A stretch of DNA of 60,045 nt from ANME-2 cluster archaeon (GCA_014237145.1 JAAXOC010000007.1:1-60045), one strand, 5' to 3'; numbered from the stretch's first letter, positions 16,461-25,681 are shown. Notes: generated from the letters alone by a model not told the origin. Program-made: numbers and translations.

Positions 16461-17867
16461 TTGCGTGAATCCTGTGGAATTGTCGGTCTCGCATTAAATG
16501 ATAGGGAATCGGATAACGCTGCATTACCGATTTATTATGCATTATATGCCCTGCAGCATAGGGGCCAGGAATCCACAGGTATTACTGTTCATGATGGTAA
16601 AAGTGCCGGGACCCTCAAAGGTATGGGGCTTGTGCCTGATGTTTTTAAGAAGTATAACCTTGGCGACCTGAAAGGTTTTGTGGGCATCGGGCATGTAAGG
16701 TATTCTACAACCGGTGATTCCACTATAGAAAACAGCCAGCCCCTGATAGTGAATTTCATGGACCGGACCATTGCCATAGCCCATAATGGTAACCTGGTCA
16801 ATAGTGCGGACCTTGTAGCAGAGTTCGAGGCTAAAGGCCAGGTATTCCTCACTTCATCGGATACCGAAGTTATAGCCCGCCTGCTGGTCAAGGAACTTCT
16901 TAGAACTGATATTCTGGGTGCAGTCGAGGAAGTCATGAAAAGACTGGTGGGTTCATACAGCCTTACCATCCTTGTGGATGATACGTTAGTGGTCGTAAGG
17001 GACCCCCTTGGTTTCAAACCATTATGCTTGGGTGAGTTGGACGGGGGATATGTGGTCACATCTGAAAGTGCTGCTATTGATACCATTGGCGGTAAGCTTA
17101 TTCGTGATGTACGGCCCGGAGAGGTCCTGATATTCAAGGACGGCAGATATTCCAGCCACCATTTGTTCAAGACAAAGAACACTGCCCATTGTGTGTTCGA
17201 ATACATCTATTTTGCCCGCGCTGATTCTATTATTGACGGGCAGCTTGTCTACCAGACCAGGATACGCATTGGTGAGAGGCTGCTGGATGAACATGCCATT
17301 GATGCCGATATTATTTCACCGGTCCCGGATAGCGGTATAACTTTCGCCATCGGGTACAGTAAGAAATCGGGTATTGATTATATAGAAGGCCTGATGAAGA
17401 ACAGGTATATTGGCAGGACCTTTATCATGCCGGACCAGAAAATGCGGGAGACTGCGGTCAGGCTGAAGCTCAATACCATCAGGCAGAATCTTGAAGGTAA
17501 GAAGGTTATATTGATGGATGACAGCATTGTCAGGGGTACAACTTCCCGGCGTATTGTGGATATGGTGCGCAAGGCAGGTGCTGAGGAGGTGCATACACGT
17601 ATAGGCAGCCCGCCTATTGTGTCGCCCTGTTATCTCGGTATCGATATGGCAACCAGGGAAGAACTGGTAGCAGCCCATAAGACCGTGGCAGGTGTGGAAG
17701 CGGTCATCAATGCTGACAGCCTGGGATATGTGAGCGTGGAAGGACTGGTGGAAGCTGTCGGAATACCCGCGGATGACCTGTGTCTTGGCTGCCTGACAGG
17801 CGTGTATCCGGTGGAGATACCGGGTGAGGAATGCAAGAGGCGCCAGTTGACCCTCAACCAATTCTAA
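16461..17867 (+). CDS. purF: amidophosphoribosyltransferase (glutamine PRPP amidotransferase)
   Basis: 468 aa from a TTG start at 16461; AGGTGA at 16449-16454 supports it. The first residues, MRESCGIVG, mean the propeptide is four residues and Cys5 becomes the N-terminal nucleophile of the Ntn glutaminase. The PRPP loop is DDSIVRGTT. Cysteines in HCVFEY, CYLGID and CLGCLTG match the positions that bind a 4Fe-4S cluster in the Bacillus-type enzyme. It catalyses the first step of purine synthesis. purL and purB lie elsewhere in the window. Confidence 0.95.
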   Translation: MRESCGIVGLALNDRESDNAALPIYYALYALQHRGQESTGITVHDGKSAGTLKGMGLVPDVFKKYNLGDLKGFVGIGHVRYSTTGDSTIENSQPLIVNFMDRTIAIAHNGNLVNSADLVAEFEAKGQVFLTSSDTEVIARLLVKELLRTDILGAVEEVMKRLVGSYSLTILVDDTLVVVRDPLGFKPLCLGELDGGYVVTSESAAIDTIGGKLIRDVRPGEVLIFKDGRYSSHHLFKTKNTAHCVFEYIYFARADSIIDGQLVYQTRIRIGERLLDEHAIDADIISPVPDSGITFAIGYSKKSGIDYIEGLMKNRYIGRTFIMPDQKMRETAVRLKLNTIRQNLEGKKVILMDDSIVRGTTSRRIVDMVRKAGAEEVHTRIGSPPIVSPCYLGIDMATREELVAAHKTVAGVEAVINADSLGYVSVEGLVEAVGIPADDLCLGCLTGVYPVEIPGEECKRRQLTLNQF

Positions 17868-17879
17868 GGACGATATTTT

Positions 17880-18674
17880 TCAGGCCTTTGCCTTTTGGAA
17901 CATGTAACCACCCAGACCGATAGTGGCAGCAGCAAATAGGAATAAAACTGCAATGCATATGTGTATTGGAATCTCGGTCTCGCCCATCAGGGTATATCGC
18001 AGCGCCATGATACCGTATGTAAGCGGGTCAAGATAGACCAGCGTTTTCAGCCATGAAGGCAGGTCACCTATCCTGAAAAATGCACCGCTTAGCAGTAGTA
18101 CAGGCATGGTGATGAAAGTCATTATCATCTGGAACCCTTCATGGCTCTCGGTCTGTGAGGCCAGGGCAATGCCCAGCCCTATAAAACCAAGGCCTATGAG
18201 AAGCATCACACCCACACTGGCAGCCATCCCAAGATAGGACTGGAATTCTACCCCGATGACAAATGCTATCAGCATGATCAATGTGCCCTGTATCATAGCT
18301 GTGGTCACACCTCCCAGTGCCTTTCCCAGTGCCACAAAGAACCTGGGCACCGGGGCAATGAGTATTTCCTTTAAGAATCCGAATTCCCGATCCCAGATGA
18401 TGCTGACACCTCCTACAAGGGATGAGAACAGGATGGTCATACCGATGATACCGGGGGCTAAAAAACCGATATTAGTCTGTCCGCCGCTGCGCATCTCAAA
18501 TGATGAATTGAATGCTGTACCCAGGATTACCAGAAAGAACAGGGGTGTGGCCAGGGAACCAATGATCCTGCTCTTTGACCTCTTGAACCTGAGCATTTCA
18601 CGGAGCCACATGGTATATACTGTGTTCAGTGCAATGACGATATTTTCAGAAAAAGCTGACGCATGGTCTGCCAT
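17880..18674 (-). CDS. ABC-2 type exporter permease
   Basis: 264 aa with about six membrane segments. The cytoplasmic loop IIWDREFGFLKEILIAPVPR is the typical ABC-2 coupling region (E-loop), and the DPLTYGI segment near the C-terminus is also characteristic. It follows its ATPase gene with 1 bp between them, forming a two-gene exporter of the daunorubicin/polyketide or NodIJ type. Substrate unknown. It is convergent with purF, 12 bp apart. Confidence 0.88.
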   Translation of the reverse strand: MADHASAFSENIVIALNTVYTMWLREMLRFKRSKSRIIGSLATPLFFLVILGTAFNSSFEMRSGGQTNIGFLAPGIIGMTILFSSLVGGVSIIWDREFGFLKEILIAPVPRFFVALGKALGGVTTAMIQGTLIMLIAFVIGVEFQSYLGMAASVGVMLLIGLGFIGLGIALASQTESHEGFQMIMTFITMPVLLLSGAFFRIGDLPSWLKTLVYLDPLTYGIMALRYTLMGETEIPIHICIAVLFLFAAATIGLGGYMFQKAKA

Positions 18675-18675
18675 A

Positions 18676-19677
18676 TCAGCGCCTCCTTGCCTGGAGATTA
18701 TAGGTTATCCTGTCAACACTGCTGGTCTCTTCTTCCCTGATGGCCCTGCCTGTGTAGGATAGGAATACATCGTCAAGTGTGGGGCGGTGCAGGTCTACGG
18801 ACAGGATATTGATACCAGCATCGGATGCGATCTTTAGGACATGAGGTATCCGCCCCGCCCCGTCCTTGATAGTAATAAATATGCTGCTGTCCTTTTGCTG
18901 GACACTTCCGGCAGAACCGTTCTTGTTGTATAGGTCGAGTAGTCTTGAAGCAAGTTCCCCGGTTTCCACGGTAAGTATGATCACATCCCCACCCAGTGCA
19001 TTCTTCAGGTTCTCTGGCGTGTCCAGGGCTTTTACCTGACCAAAGTCGATTATGGCTATGCGGTTGCACAGGTGGTCAGCCTCTTCCATATAGTGTGTTG
19101 TCAGCATGATGGTGACGTTTTTTTCCTTATTCAGTTGCCGTATGTAGTCCCATATATGGTTGCGGGTCTGGGGGTCAAGTCCGAGGGTGGGTTCATCAAG
19201 GAACAGTACTTTTGGGTGGTGCATGAGTCCCCTGGCAATTTCCAGGCGTCTCATCATCCCGCCACTATATGTTTTGACGATCACATCGGCTTTATCATTG
19301 AGTTCGACCAGTTTCAGTACGTCTGCGATCCTTTCTTTTCGCAATTGTTTTGGCAGGCCGTACAGCCGCCCGTGAAGGTCCAGGTTTTCCTTGCCTGTGA
19401 GCCTGTCGTCAAGGGTGGTACCCTGGAACACCATGCCAATATTTTTCCTGACCTCTGAGGGGTGTTTGGTGATGTCGGCTCCCCATACTTGTGCACTGCC
19501 GTTACTTGGTGTTATCATGGTGGAGAGCATGTTGATGAGTGTGGTCTTGCCTGCACCGTTTGGCCCTAAAAGGCCGAATAGTTCTCCATTGTTTACCTGG
19601 ATATTGATGTTGTCTACTGCCACTATGTCATCAAATCTGCGGGTCAGGTTGAATGTCTCAATGGCGGGTGTGTTCAT
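18676..19677 (-). CDS. ABC exporter ATP-binding protein (DrrA-like)
   Basis: 333 aa. Walker A is GPNGAGKTT at about residues 39-47, the signature is YSGGMMRRLEIARGL, Walker B is VLFLDEPTLGLDP, with an H-loop in TTHYMEEAD. A C-terminal DrrA-type extension of about 100 residues includes HRPTLDDVFLSYTGR. It energises the permease encoded 1 bp downstream. Together they form one exporter; the cargo cannot be told. Confidence 0.9.
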   Translation of the reverse strand: MNTPAIETFNLTRRFDDIVAVDNINIQVNNGELFGLLGPNGAGKTTLINMLSTMITPSNGSAQVWGADITKHPSEVRKNIGMVFQGTTLDDRLTGKENLDLHGRLYGLPKQLRKERIADVLKLVELNDKADVIVKTYSGGMMRRLEIARGLMHHPKVLFLDEPTLGLDPQTRNHIWDYIRQLNKEKNVTIMLTTHYMEEADHLCNRIAIIDFGQVKALDTPENLKNALGGDVIILTVETGELASRLLDLYNKNGSAGSVQQKDSSIFITIKDGAGRIPHVLKIASDAGINILSVDLHRPTLDDVFLSYTGRAIREEETSSVDRITYNLQARRR

Positions 19678-19912
19678 GGGTGGTACATTCTTTTGTTAGT
19701 ATTTAATGTTGAAGATATTGAGATGTAGGTGTTATCCGGATGTGTGGGTAAATATTGATGTGGCTGTCTGGATAGGTGTGTGGTTGTGTTTGGGGTGCAG
19801 TGGGATTGGTCTTGAGTGTTGGGGGGTGTTTTTCATGTGCAGGAGGGGGTGAAACCGCTATATGCAGGTGCGATATATTGTATTGAAAATATCGTGACTG
19901 CTACAAATTACC
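19678..19912. other. intergenic region with G+T-rich strand
   Basis: No gene is seen. From about 19720 to 19860 the plus strand is strikingly rich in G and T (for example GTGTTGGGGGGTGTTTTTC), so the strand that would be transcribed into the ABC operon is C/A-rich. Runs of G could form a quadruplex. The ABC promoter must lie at its left side. Confidence 0.5.
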
Positions 19913-20052
19913 TTATTCACCATTTATCGTTTCAACTATTTCCCTAAAACTTTCAAGTCCGGCTTCCACATTTTCAATTATCTCATTTGCCAGAATATCC
20001 GGGTCCGGCAAGTTATCCAGATCAGCCATACTTTCATCTTTTACCCAGAAAA
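19913..20052 (-). pseudogene. hsdM: type I methyltransferase HsdM, C-terminal remnant
   Basis: The minus strand reads FWVKDESMADLDNLPDPD then ILANEIIENVEAGLESFREIVE to a stop. This is the classical extreme C-terminus of HsdM. The catalytic region and the rest of the gene are absent. It lies about 2.5 kb beyond the intact hsdR gene on the same strand, so it is the leftover of a type I restriction-modification operon disrupted by toxin-antitoxin genes. Confidence 0.75.
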
Positions 20053-20127
20053 CGCACATGAAATTCTTCGAATGACATGCTCAAAATTAAAATTAACAAA
20101 TCTGCGTTCATCTGCGTTTATCTGCGG

Positions 20128-20216
20128 TTCCCCAAATTCTCGATCCATTGCATCCATCAACCTCATCCACACCCATCCTCCCGGCAGTTCATTCAGCGCA
20201 CCCTATTCAGTTCCTT
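20128..20216 (-). pseudogene. possible HsdS N-terminal remnant
   Basis: The minus strand has an open stretch reading NELPGGWVWMRL, which resembles the recurrent E-L-P-x-GW-x-W-x-x-L motif at the start of HsdS target-recognition domains. It is followed by a dispersed ATCTGCG-type repeat. No longer HsdS sequence follows. The match is short. Confidence 0.3.
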
Positions 20217-20242
20217 TAAATCCTTTTTGTTGCTCTATCATT

Positions 20243-20641
20243 TCATTTCATTTCAGCGCTATAAGGATTCAAGAACTTCAGCCCATCAACTTTGCCAAAA
20301 TCCTTCTCATTTCTTGAAACAAGTACAGCATCATGCATTATGGATGTTGCAGAAATAAGGGCATCCCCCAATTTCAATTTATACATCTTCCTTATCCGTA
20401 TGGTTTCTTCTGCTACCGGATCATCAACATTAAGAGTGACAAAATTCAATAAAAACTGTTTGATCTCCGTTTCTTCATTCTCAGAAATGTCTGGAAAAGC
20501 TAATACTTCGATTTTATTGATCAAAGAAATGCAAAGCTCTTTATCCATTATATTCTTGAAAAAAGATGAGGCTACTTCCTCCCCCTGCAAGAAATATATC
20601 AAAATATTCGTATCAATTAGATATCTGTCTGTCCCATTCAT
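20243..20641 (-). CDS. PIN-domain toxin (VapC-like)
   Basis: 132 aa from the ATG at 20641 (MNGTDRYLIDTNILIYFLQ); an in-frame upstream start at 20659 exists. PIN acidic residues appear in LIDTNIL, then E in NKIEVL, then LKLGDALISATSI and VSRNEKDF. PIN toxins are metal-dependent RNases that cut tRNA or mRNA. It overlaps the antitoxin gene by about 29 bp, the usual arrangement. Lies inside the disrupted type I locus. Confidence 0.82.
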   Translation of the reverse strand: MNGTDRYLIDTNILIYFLQGEEVASSFFKNIMDKELCISLINKIEVLAFPDISENEETEIKQFLLNFVTLNVDDPVAEETIRIRKMYKLKLGDALISATSIMHDAVLVSRNEKDFGKVDGLKFLNPYSAEMK

Positions 20642-20834
20642 TTCTAATATCCCTTTCAAATTTCAGAGCATCCCTCTTATTTTTTAAAACACCACTGTAT
20701 CTACGAATATCCTGTTTATGGAGTTTTAGACTATCTTCTTCTATGGACTTTGCTATCCAGCCAATGAGTTCTGTTTTTTCTTTTAAAGATAACGGAAAGA
20801 TTTCATTAAATATTTCCTTGACATTTGTACTCAT
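20613..20834 (-). CDS. antitoxin partner of the PIN toxin
   Basis: 73 aa. The N-terminal part (VKEIFNEIFPLSLKEKTELIGWIAKSIEED) resembles the addiction-module component family, with a hydrophobic helix followed by a charged tail that would thread into the toxin. No clear DNA-binding motif. It precedes and overlaps the toxin gene. The role is assigned from position and general resemblance. Confidence 0.65.
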   Translation of the reverse strand: MSTNVKEIFNEIFPLSLKEKTELIGWIAKSIEEDSLKLHKQDIRRYSGVLKNKRDALKFERDIRNEWDRQISN

Positions 20835-21167
20835 CCTATCACCTAGTTTATAATATGATTCTGTAATTTATAAGCTTTTTATTCCCAACCTGTCCATACT
20901 CGCCTTCCAGGGAGTTATAGACGCACACCCGTGGTCATTCTGCCAGCGCCTCCTGCGTCTTTCTACTTAATATTAAACGCATATGAACGCAGATAAACAC
21001 AGATGCTCCGGATGGATTGCGATTGAACACGGATTGTGCGGATGACACGGATGCGCACGGATTTGTGAAAATCCGTCCAATCCGTGTTCTATGTTGCTGA
21101 TATGGCACTTTTCCAGTCTCATTCATGCTAACGTGGTCTATGGAATATGAAATTTCCATTTTGCCGT
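20835..21167. repeat. dispersed-repeat spacer between two toxin-antitoxin pairs
   Basis: Non-coding. It carries an ATGAACGCAGATAAACACAGATG segment (20982-21004) and an imperfect inverted pair AACACGGATT (about 21026) with AATCCGTGTT (about 21080), part of families that recur elsewhere in the window (20101, 37630, 57732). No gene is seen. Confidence 0.6.
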
Positions 21168-21533
21168 TCATGCCTGTTCCATTTCCTTATCCATCTGATC
21201 CAGGATTTTCTGTATGTCCAGCCTGAGCGAAGGCAATCTCAATTCAATTGTTTCCCATACCACATCATACCTGATTCCAAAGTATTTATGAATCAGCTTA
21301 TCACGCATTCCGGCAATTATTTTCCAGGGGATATCAGGATTTTTCTTCCTTATGCCAGGGGGAATTTTCTTGACAGCCTCCCCGATAACTAAAAAATTCC
21401 TTATGACTGCATCGCCTGTTTTATCATCCGTTCTGAATTTTTCAAAATCCAAACCCTCTGTGTATTTTTCTATCTTCCCGATTGCTTCAAGAATATCATC
21501 AAGGTAAAGCCTGATATCTCTATCCTTTTTCAT
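21168..21533 (-). CDS. HepT-like RNase toxin (DUF86), first pair
   Basis: 121 aa, all-helical HEPN fold. The active-site motif R-x4-H-x-Y is seen in RDKLIHKY. Such proteins cut RNA and are held in check by MNT nucleotidyltransferases that AMPylate the tyrosine of this motif. Its start overlaps the stop of the MNT gene by 4 nt. A second related pair lies directly upstream. Confidence 0.88.
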   Translation of the reverse strand: MKKDRDIRLYLDDILEAIGKIEKYTEGLDFEKFRTDDKTGDAVIRNFLVIGEAVKKIPPGIRKKNPDIPWKIIAGMRDKLIHKYFGIRYDVVWETIELRLPSLRLDIQKILDQMDKEMEQA

Positions 21534-21841
21534 ACTGGTATAGCCTCATTCAATATTCTATCTTTTATGCGTGGCTTCAGTGTATCTTTCATCACAAGAT
21601 CAACTTTAACGCCAAGTATTTCACCCATATAATTCTCAAGTTCTATATACTTGAATAAATCAATAGTTTCAGTGAACTCAACTAAAATATCTAAATCGCT
21701 TCTCATTTTCTGTTCGCCCCGAACATAAGAACCAAAGATTTCCAGATTTTTAACATTGTATTTATCTCTAAGGATTGCCATACTATCTTTGAGTTTCTTC
21801 ATTATACTTTCAACTTCGTTCACATTAGTTTTCTGTATCAT
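21530..21841 (-). CDS. MNT-type nucleotidyltransferase antitoxin, first pair
   Basis: 103 aa. The minimal nucleotidyltransferase motif GSYVRGEQKMRSDLD (GS-x10-D-x-D) is present, followed by ILVEF. It would AMPylate the partner HepT. The ATG at 21841 is used; an in-frame ATG at 21802 is possible. It overlaps its HepT partner by 4 nt. Confidence 0.85.
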   Translation of the reverse strand: MIQKTNVNEVESIMKKLKDSMAILRDKYNVKNLEIFGSYVRGEQKMRSDLDILVEFTETIDLFKYIELENYMGEILGVKVDLVMKDTLKPRIKDRILNEAIPV

Positions 21842-21917
21842 AATGCCAGCTCCCCCTGCGTTATTCGTGTTCTATTTTGTTTTTGGGCGTTTTGCATGAT
21901 TTCCATAAACAAGAAGG

Positions 21918-22271
21918 TCATTCACTTTGCCCCATATCTTCAAAAACTTTTGAAACCGGAATTTCCAATTGAGGCACATCGTCCTTTGCAGTTTTCCATA
22001 GAATTTCCAGATCAACCCCGAAATATTCATGAATAAGCTTGTCCCTCATACCTGCCATCTGTTTCCATGGGACATCCGGATATTTCTTTCTTATTTGTTC
22101 TGGAACATTTTTGGCAGCTTCCCCGATTATTTCGATGGCTCGAACCACACTATAAATAGTCTTTTTATCTTTTATGAAATCCTCGAACTCCATTCCATCA
22201 ATGAAATTTTCGACATCATTTATAGAATCAAGTATGTCTTGAACAAAATCTCCATAATCCCGTTTCTTCAT
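21918..22271 (-). CDS. HepT-like RNase toxin (DUF86), second pair
   Basis: 117 aa, homologous to the protein at 21168-21533 and with the same R-x4-H-x-Y motif (RDKLIHEY). It overlaps its MNT partner by 4 nt. The two pairs are diverged, so the duplication is not recent or they were acquired separately. Confidence 0.88.
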   Translation of the reverse strand: MKKRDYGDFVQDILDSINDVENFIDGMEFEDFIKDKKTIYSVVRAIEIIGEAAKNVPEQIRKKYPDVPWKQMAGMRDKLIHEYFGVDLEILWKTAKDDVPQLEIPVSKVFEDMGQSE

Positions 22272-22564
22272 ACGTTAATTACCTCTTCAAGGATATACTT
22301 GCCAATTCTTGGTTTTAAAGCCTTCCTGGATACAAGATCAACTTTAACCCCAGTATTTTTCCCAAGGAATTCTTCAAGTTCCATAAATTTGAAAAGACCT
22401 ACAGGTTCCTGGAATTCCACAAGAATATCCAGATCACTCCCCTCCTTTTGTTCTCCTCTGACGTATGAGCCAAAAACTCCGAGCGTTTTGACTTTATATT
22501 TCTCTTCAAGAACAGGCTTATTTTCCCGAAGCTTCCTGATAATCTGGTCAATTTTCTTTTTCAT
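22268..22564 (-). CDS. MNT-type nucleotidyltransferase antitoxin, second pair
   Basis: 98 aa. GSYVRGEQKEGSDLD motif followed by ILVEF. Its start overlaps the hsdR stop by 4 nt (ATGA) and its stop overlaps the HepT start, so hsdR, MNT and HepT form one tightly coupled unit. This places the toxin-antitoxin pair under restriction-gene expression. Confidence 0.87.
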   Translation of the reverse strand: MKKKIDQIIRKLRENKPVLEEKYKVKTLGVFGSYVRGEQKEGSDLDILVEFQEPVGLFKFMELEEFLGKNTGVKVDLVSRKALKPRIGKYILEEVINV

Positions 22565-25332
22565 ACTGCCAGCGCCTCATTCATTTCACTAATCACAGTA
22601 TTCATTTCACTCCCGAAGAGCTGGAACATCATGCCGCGTCCTCCGTGTGCGTCAAATGGTGTGTAGTCAAGATCTTCCACTTCAATATGAAAACTTGTTG
22701 CAATATGTTCCTTCATCATTCTCAGCCAGTTCATCTGCTCATCATTAAACTTTAATACTCCGGCTTGTTTTTCAAATACCCATTTTTGGAAATTTCGGTC
22801 CACTGTTTTATCGTAGGCTGTCAGTTTATCATCAATACCTGTTACCCTACGGATAAGAGAAACAAGTGCTACCAGCTCACTCTTCGGGCTTTTCCCGTTC
22901 ACCTTTTCAAGTTGCTCGTATGCCTGCCATACGTACAGCGGTGCAAGCAAGGGTTTATCCATTTTCAATTTTTCAAGAATATCTTTAACCATACTGGAAG
23001 TCAACTCCCTGAGCCTATATGGCTGATTATAAAAAATGCTAATCGCCATTATCTCATCCTTATGCTCTTCCATATACTCAAAAAAATCATTTACAATTTC
23101 TCTGGCTTTATCTGCAGCATCTTCTCCCCACTGCGCTTTTGTGACTTCATCAATATTCACAGTATCAATGATCTGTTCATGAACCCTTCGGACATTTTCA
23201 ATGTATCCATTAAGTTCTCCGCTAAAAGTTGAAGTCGCCGTTTTGCTTAAGTTTTCCTTTGCCATCTCGTAAGCCTGGGTTTTTGTAATCTCAGGATTTT
23301 CCCGCTTCAGCTCCTCAGCTTCATCTTCGATCTTATCCGGATTATAAGCATTCAACAGGTCTTTTACAGTTTGATTAATAGTCTTGCCGTTTGCCTTTTC
23401 TTTAAACGTTTCCTTTTCCGCATCAGTAAGTTGTTTTTCCAGTCTGGTAAGGCGGCTTGCAAGTGAAGTGAACAGGTCTTCATCCCTGGCCCCCATAGTT
23501 ACAGCGGCAAGTAGATCCTTCATTGGAATGGCGCGTTTCCGCTCCAGAGGGCGGCTGTCGGTTTTTATTGATTTTGTAACCCCTACAGCATCCACAACAA
23601 CAAAATGTGTTTTTGCTGAAAACGCCGAGGGAGTGACCTTTTTCAAATCATCATAACCTAATATGCGAGTACCTCGCCCTTTCATCTGCTCAAAGTAGTT
23701 TTTGCTTTTCACATCACGCATAAAAAGCAGACATTCAAGGGGTTTAACATCAGTACCCACCGAGATCATAGCCACGGTAACGGCAATTCTCGGATTATAA
23801 GCATTTCTGAATTGTGTAAGTATAGATTTCGGGTCTTCTTCGGTTTTATAAGTGATTTTCTTACAAAACTCATTACCCTCATTAAATTCTTCTCTGACTA
23901 TCTGGATAATATCATCAGCATGGCTGTCGGTTTTTGCAAAAATTAGAGTCTTTGGGACTTCTTTTCTACCCGGAAATATCTCAGGCAATTTGTTTTTAAA
24001 AGCCCGGATGATATTTCTAATCTGGCTGGGATTCACAATATCTTTATCCAGATCCTTTTTGGAGTAAGATACATCTTCATCCAGTTGTTCCCACCGTTTC
24101 CTTCTGCTTAGCCTTTCGCGTTTATCCACATACTCATTGGCTTTTATAGTTGCCCCATATTGTGAAATTTCAGTCTCAATTATGTAAACATCATATCCAA
24201 CATTCACACCGTCTACCACAGCTTCCTCGTGAGAATATTCACTAACAACATTCTCATTGAAAAAACCGAATGTCCTTTTATCAGGCGTGGCTGTTAATCC
24301 AATCAGAAAAGCATCAAAATATTCAAGCACCTGTTTCCACAGATCATAGATTGAAGGGTGACACTCATCTATTACAATAAAATCGAAGAATTCTATCGGT
24401 ATACTTGCATCATAAATAACCGGCATCGATTCTTTCGGATCCCATTTACTCTCATTCGGATTTGATTCCTCTGCCTCTTCATCCAATTCTTCGCCTTTTA
24501 AAATAGAATAAAGCCTCTGAATAGTACTGATGCACACATGGCTGTCTGGTGAAATATAGTTTGAGTGCAACCGCTGAACATTATATAGTTCAGTAAATTT
24601 GTGGTTATCGTCAGATGGCTGATATGCCATAAATTCCTGTTCTGCCTGTTCTCCGAGGTTTTTGGTATCAACCAAAAATAATATCCATTTTGCATCAGCA
24701 AACTTTAGTAAACGGTAGATAGATGTAATTGCTGTGTAGGTTTTACCGGAACCTGTGGCCATCTGTATCAAAGATCGCGGCTTGTTTTCCTTGAAGGATA
24801 TTTCAAGATTCTTGATTGCATTTATCTGGCAGTTTCTTAAAACGGATTCCGGAAGTTCGGGAATATCCAACACTCTTGCCCTTAATGAAGTACCCTCCTT
24901 CAGCCATTCTTTGAAAGTTTCAGGTCTATGAAAAGTAAATACAGTCCTTGAACACGGTTTTGGATCTCTGTAATCAGTAAATCGGGTTATAGTTCCTGTA
25001 CTTTCATAAACAAACGGAAGCGGGTCATTGTCAAGGTATTTAAGCTTACTTTTTGCATAAAAATCCGATTGGGGTTCATGAGAAATAAGTTTGTGTCCCT
25101 CTTCTTCTTTTTTTGCCTCTATTATTCCAACAGGTCTTCTTTCAACAAATAATACATAATCAGTAGGCCCAACATCGGTTTGATATTCACGGATGGCTAT
25201 ACCGATACTTTCATTCCAATCAATTTTATCTTTATCCTGAACTGCCCACCCAGCGGCATTGAGCTGTTTATCAATATTGTCTCTTGCCTCCTGTTCAGGA
25301 AATTGATTTATAGATCCATCCATATTATTCAT
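22561..25332 (-). CDS. hsdR: type I restriction endonuclease, HsdR subunit
   Basis: 923 aa. N-terminal PD-(D/E)xK nuclease region (DYVLFVERRPVGIIEAKKE), SF2 helicase Walker A (MATGSGKTY), a DECH box (VIDECHPS), then LIGLTATPDKRT and MISVGTDVKPL...MKGRGTRI. An EcoEI-type C-terminal region follows. It translocates DNA and cuts with HsdM and HsdS, which are only remnants here. A TATA-like ATTTAAGT about 25 bp before the ATG suggests a leaderless mRNA. With no visible intact methylase or specificity gene, activity depends on genes elsewhere. Confidence 0.9.
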   Translation of the reverse strand: MNNMDGSINQFPEQEARDNIDKQLNAAGWAVQDKDKIDWNESIGIAIREYQTDVGPTDYVLFVERRPVGIIEAKKEEEGHKLISHEPQSDFYAKSKLKYLDNDPLPFVYESTGTITRFTDYRDPKPCSRTVFTFHRPETFKEWLKEGTSLRARVLDIPELPESVLRNCQINAIKNLEISFKENKPRSLIQMATGSGKTYTAITSIYRLLKFADAKWILFLVDTKNLGEQAEQEFMAYQPSDDNHKFTELYNVQRLHSNYISPDSHVCISTIQRLYSILKGEELDEEAEESNPNESKWDPKESMPVIYDASIPIEFFDFIVIDECHPSIYDLWKQVLEYFDAFLIGLTATPDKRTFGFFNENVVSEYSHEEAVVDGVNVGYDVYIIETEISQYGATIKANEYVDKRERLSRRKRWEQLDEDVSYSKKDLDKDIVNPSQIRNIIRAFKNKLPEIFPGRKEVPKTLIFAKTDSHADDIIQIVREEFNEGNEFCKKITYKTEEDPKSILTQFRNAYNPRIAVTVAMISVGTDVKPLECLLFMRDVKSKNYFEQMKGRGTRILGYDDLKKVTPSAFSAKTHFVVVDAVGVTKSIKTDSRPLERKRAIPMKDLLAAVTMGARDEDLFTSLASRLTRLEKQLTDAEKETFKEKANGKTINQTVKDLLNAYNPDKIEDEAEELKRENPEITKTQAYEMAKENLSKTATSTFSGELNGYIENVRRVHEQIIDTVNIDEVTKAQWGEDAADKAREIVNDFFEYMEEHKDEIMAISIFYNQPYRLRELTSSMVKDILEKLKMDKPLLAPLYVWQAYEQLEKVNGKSPKSELVALVSLIRRVTGIDDKLTAYDKTVDRNFQKWVFEKQAGVLKFNDEQMNWLRMMKEHIATSFHIEVEDLDYTPFDAHGGRGMMFQLFGSEMNTVISEMNEALAV

Positions 25333-25498
25333 TTACTTATTTATCTCAATTATTTAAGTACGTTTTCAATTTATTCATATTTTTAGAAATCTCCTTGGCA
25401 TGTCGCATGACTTCAGTTTAGGCAAACCTGAGTAAGTAAGTCTTTCCTGAAAAGAGTGATGTCGCCTTGAGGCAGATGGGGCAAAGTATGGAAGGATA
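25333..25498. promoter_or_regulatory. hsdR promoter and flank
   Basis: The minus-strand TATA-like element is at about 25353-25362. The segment at about 25406-25457 (ACTTCAG...TGAGTAAGTAAGTC) has an imperfect direct counterpart at 25697-25752, flanking the small ORF at 25499. Confidence 0.4.
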
Positions 25499-25681
25499 TT
25501 GAGAAAATATACAGCCAAAAACGAAAAGGATCTTGTAAAACAGATAGAGAACGATCCAAAAATAGATGAAGAGTGGGAAGAGCCTGTTAAGGGTCATGTA
25601 GTTAAAATAAAGCATGAGGAAGAATGTGTAAATCTGGCAGATGTAAGAATAACTAAAAAATCAGAGGCAACCGTCGCATAA
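25499..25681 (+). CDS. small hypothetical ORF, possibly a remnant
   Basis: 60 aa from a TTG start with GGAAGGA just upstream. The protein is rich in Lys and Glu (KNEKDLVKQIENDPK; EEWEEPVKGHVVKIK) and has no hydrophobic segment. I do not recognise it. The reading frame continues open upstream for about ten codons, so it could be the end of a lost gene. Direct repeats on both sides suggest a small inserted segment. Confidence 0.35.
   Translation: MRKYTAKNEKDLVKQIENDPKIDEEWEEPVKGHVVKIKHEEECVNLADVRITKKSEATVA

Noticed and set aside
17880-19677. Daunorubicin-type resistance exporter as a specific function
   Set aside because: The ATPase shares the DrrA layout, but many unrelated exporters do; substrate cannot be inferred.
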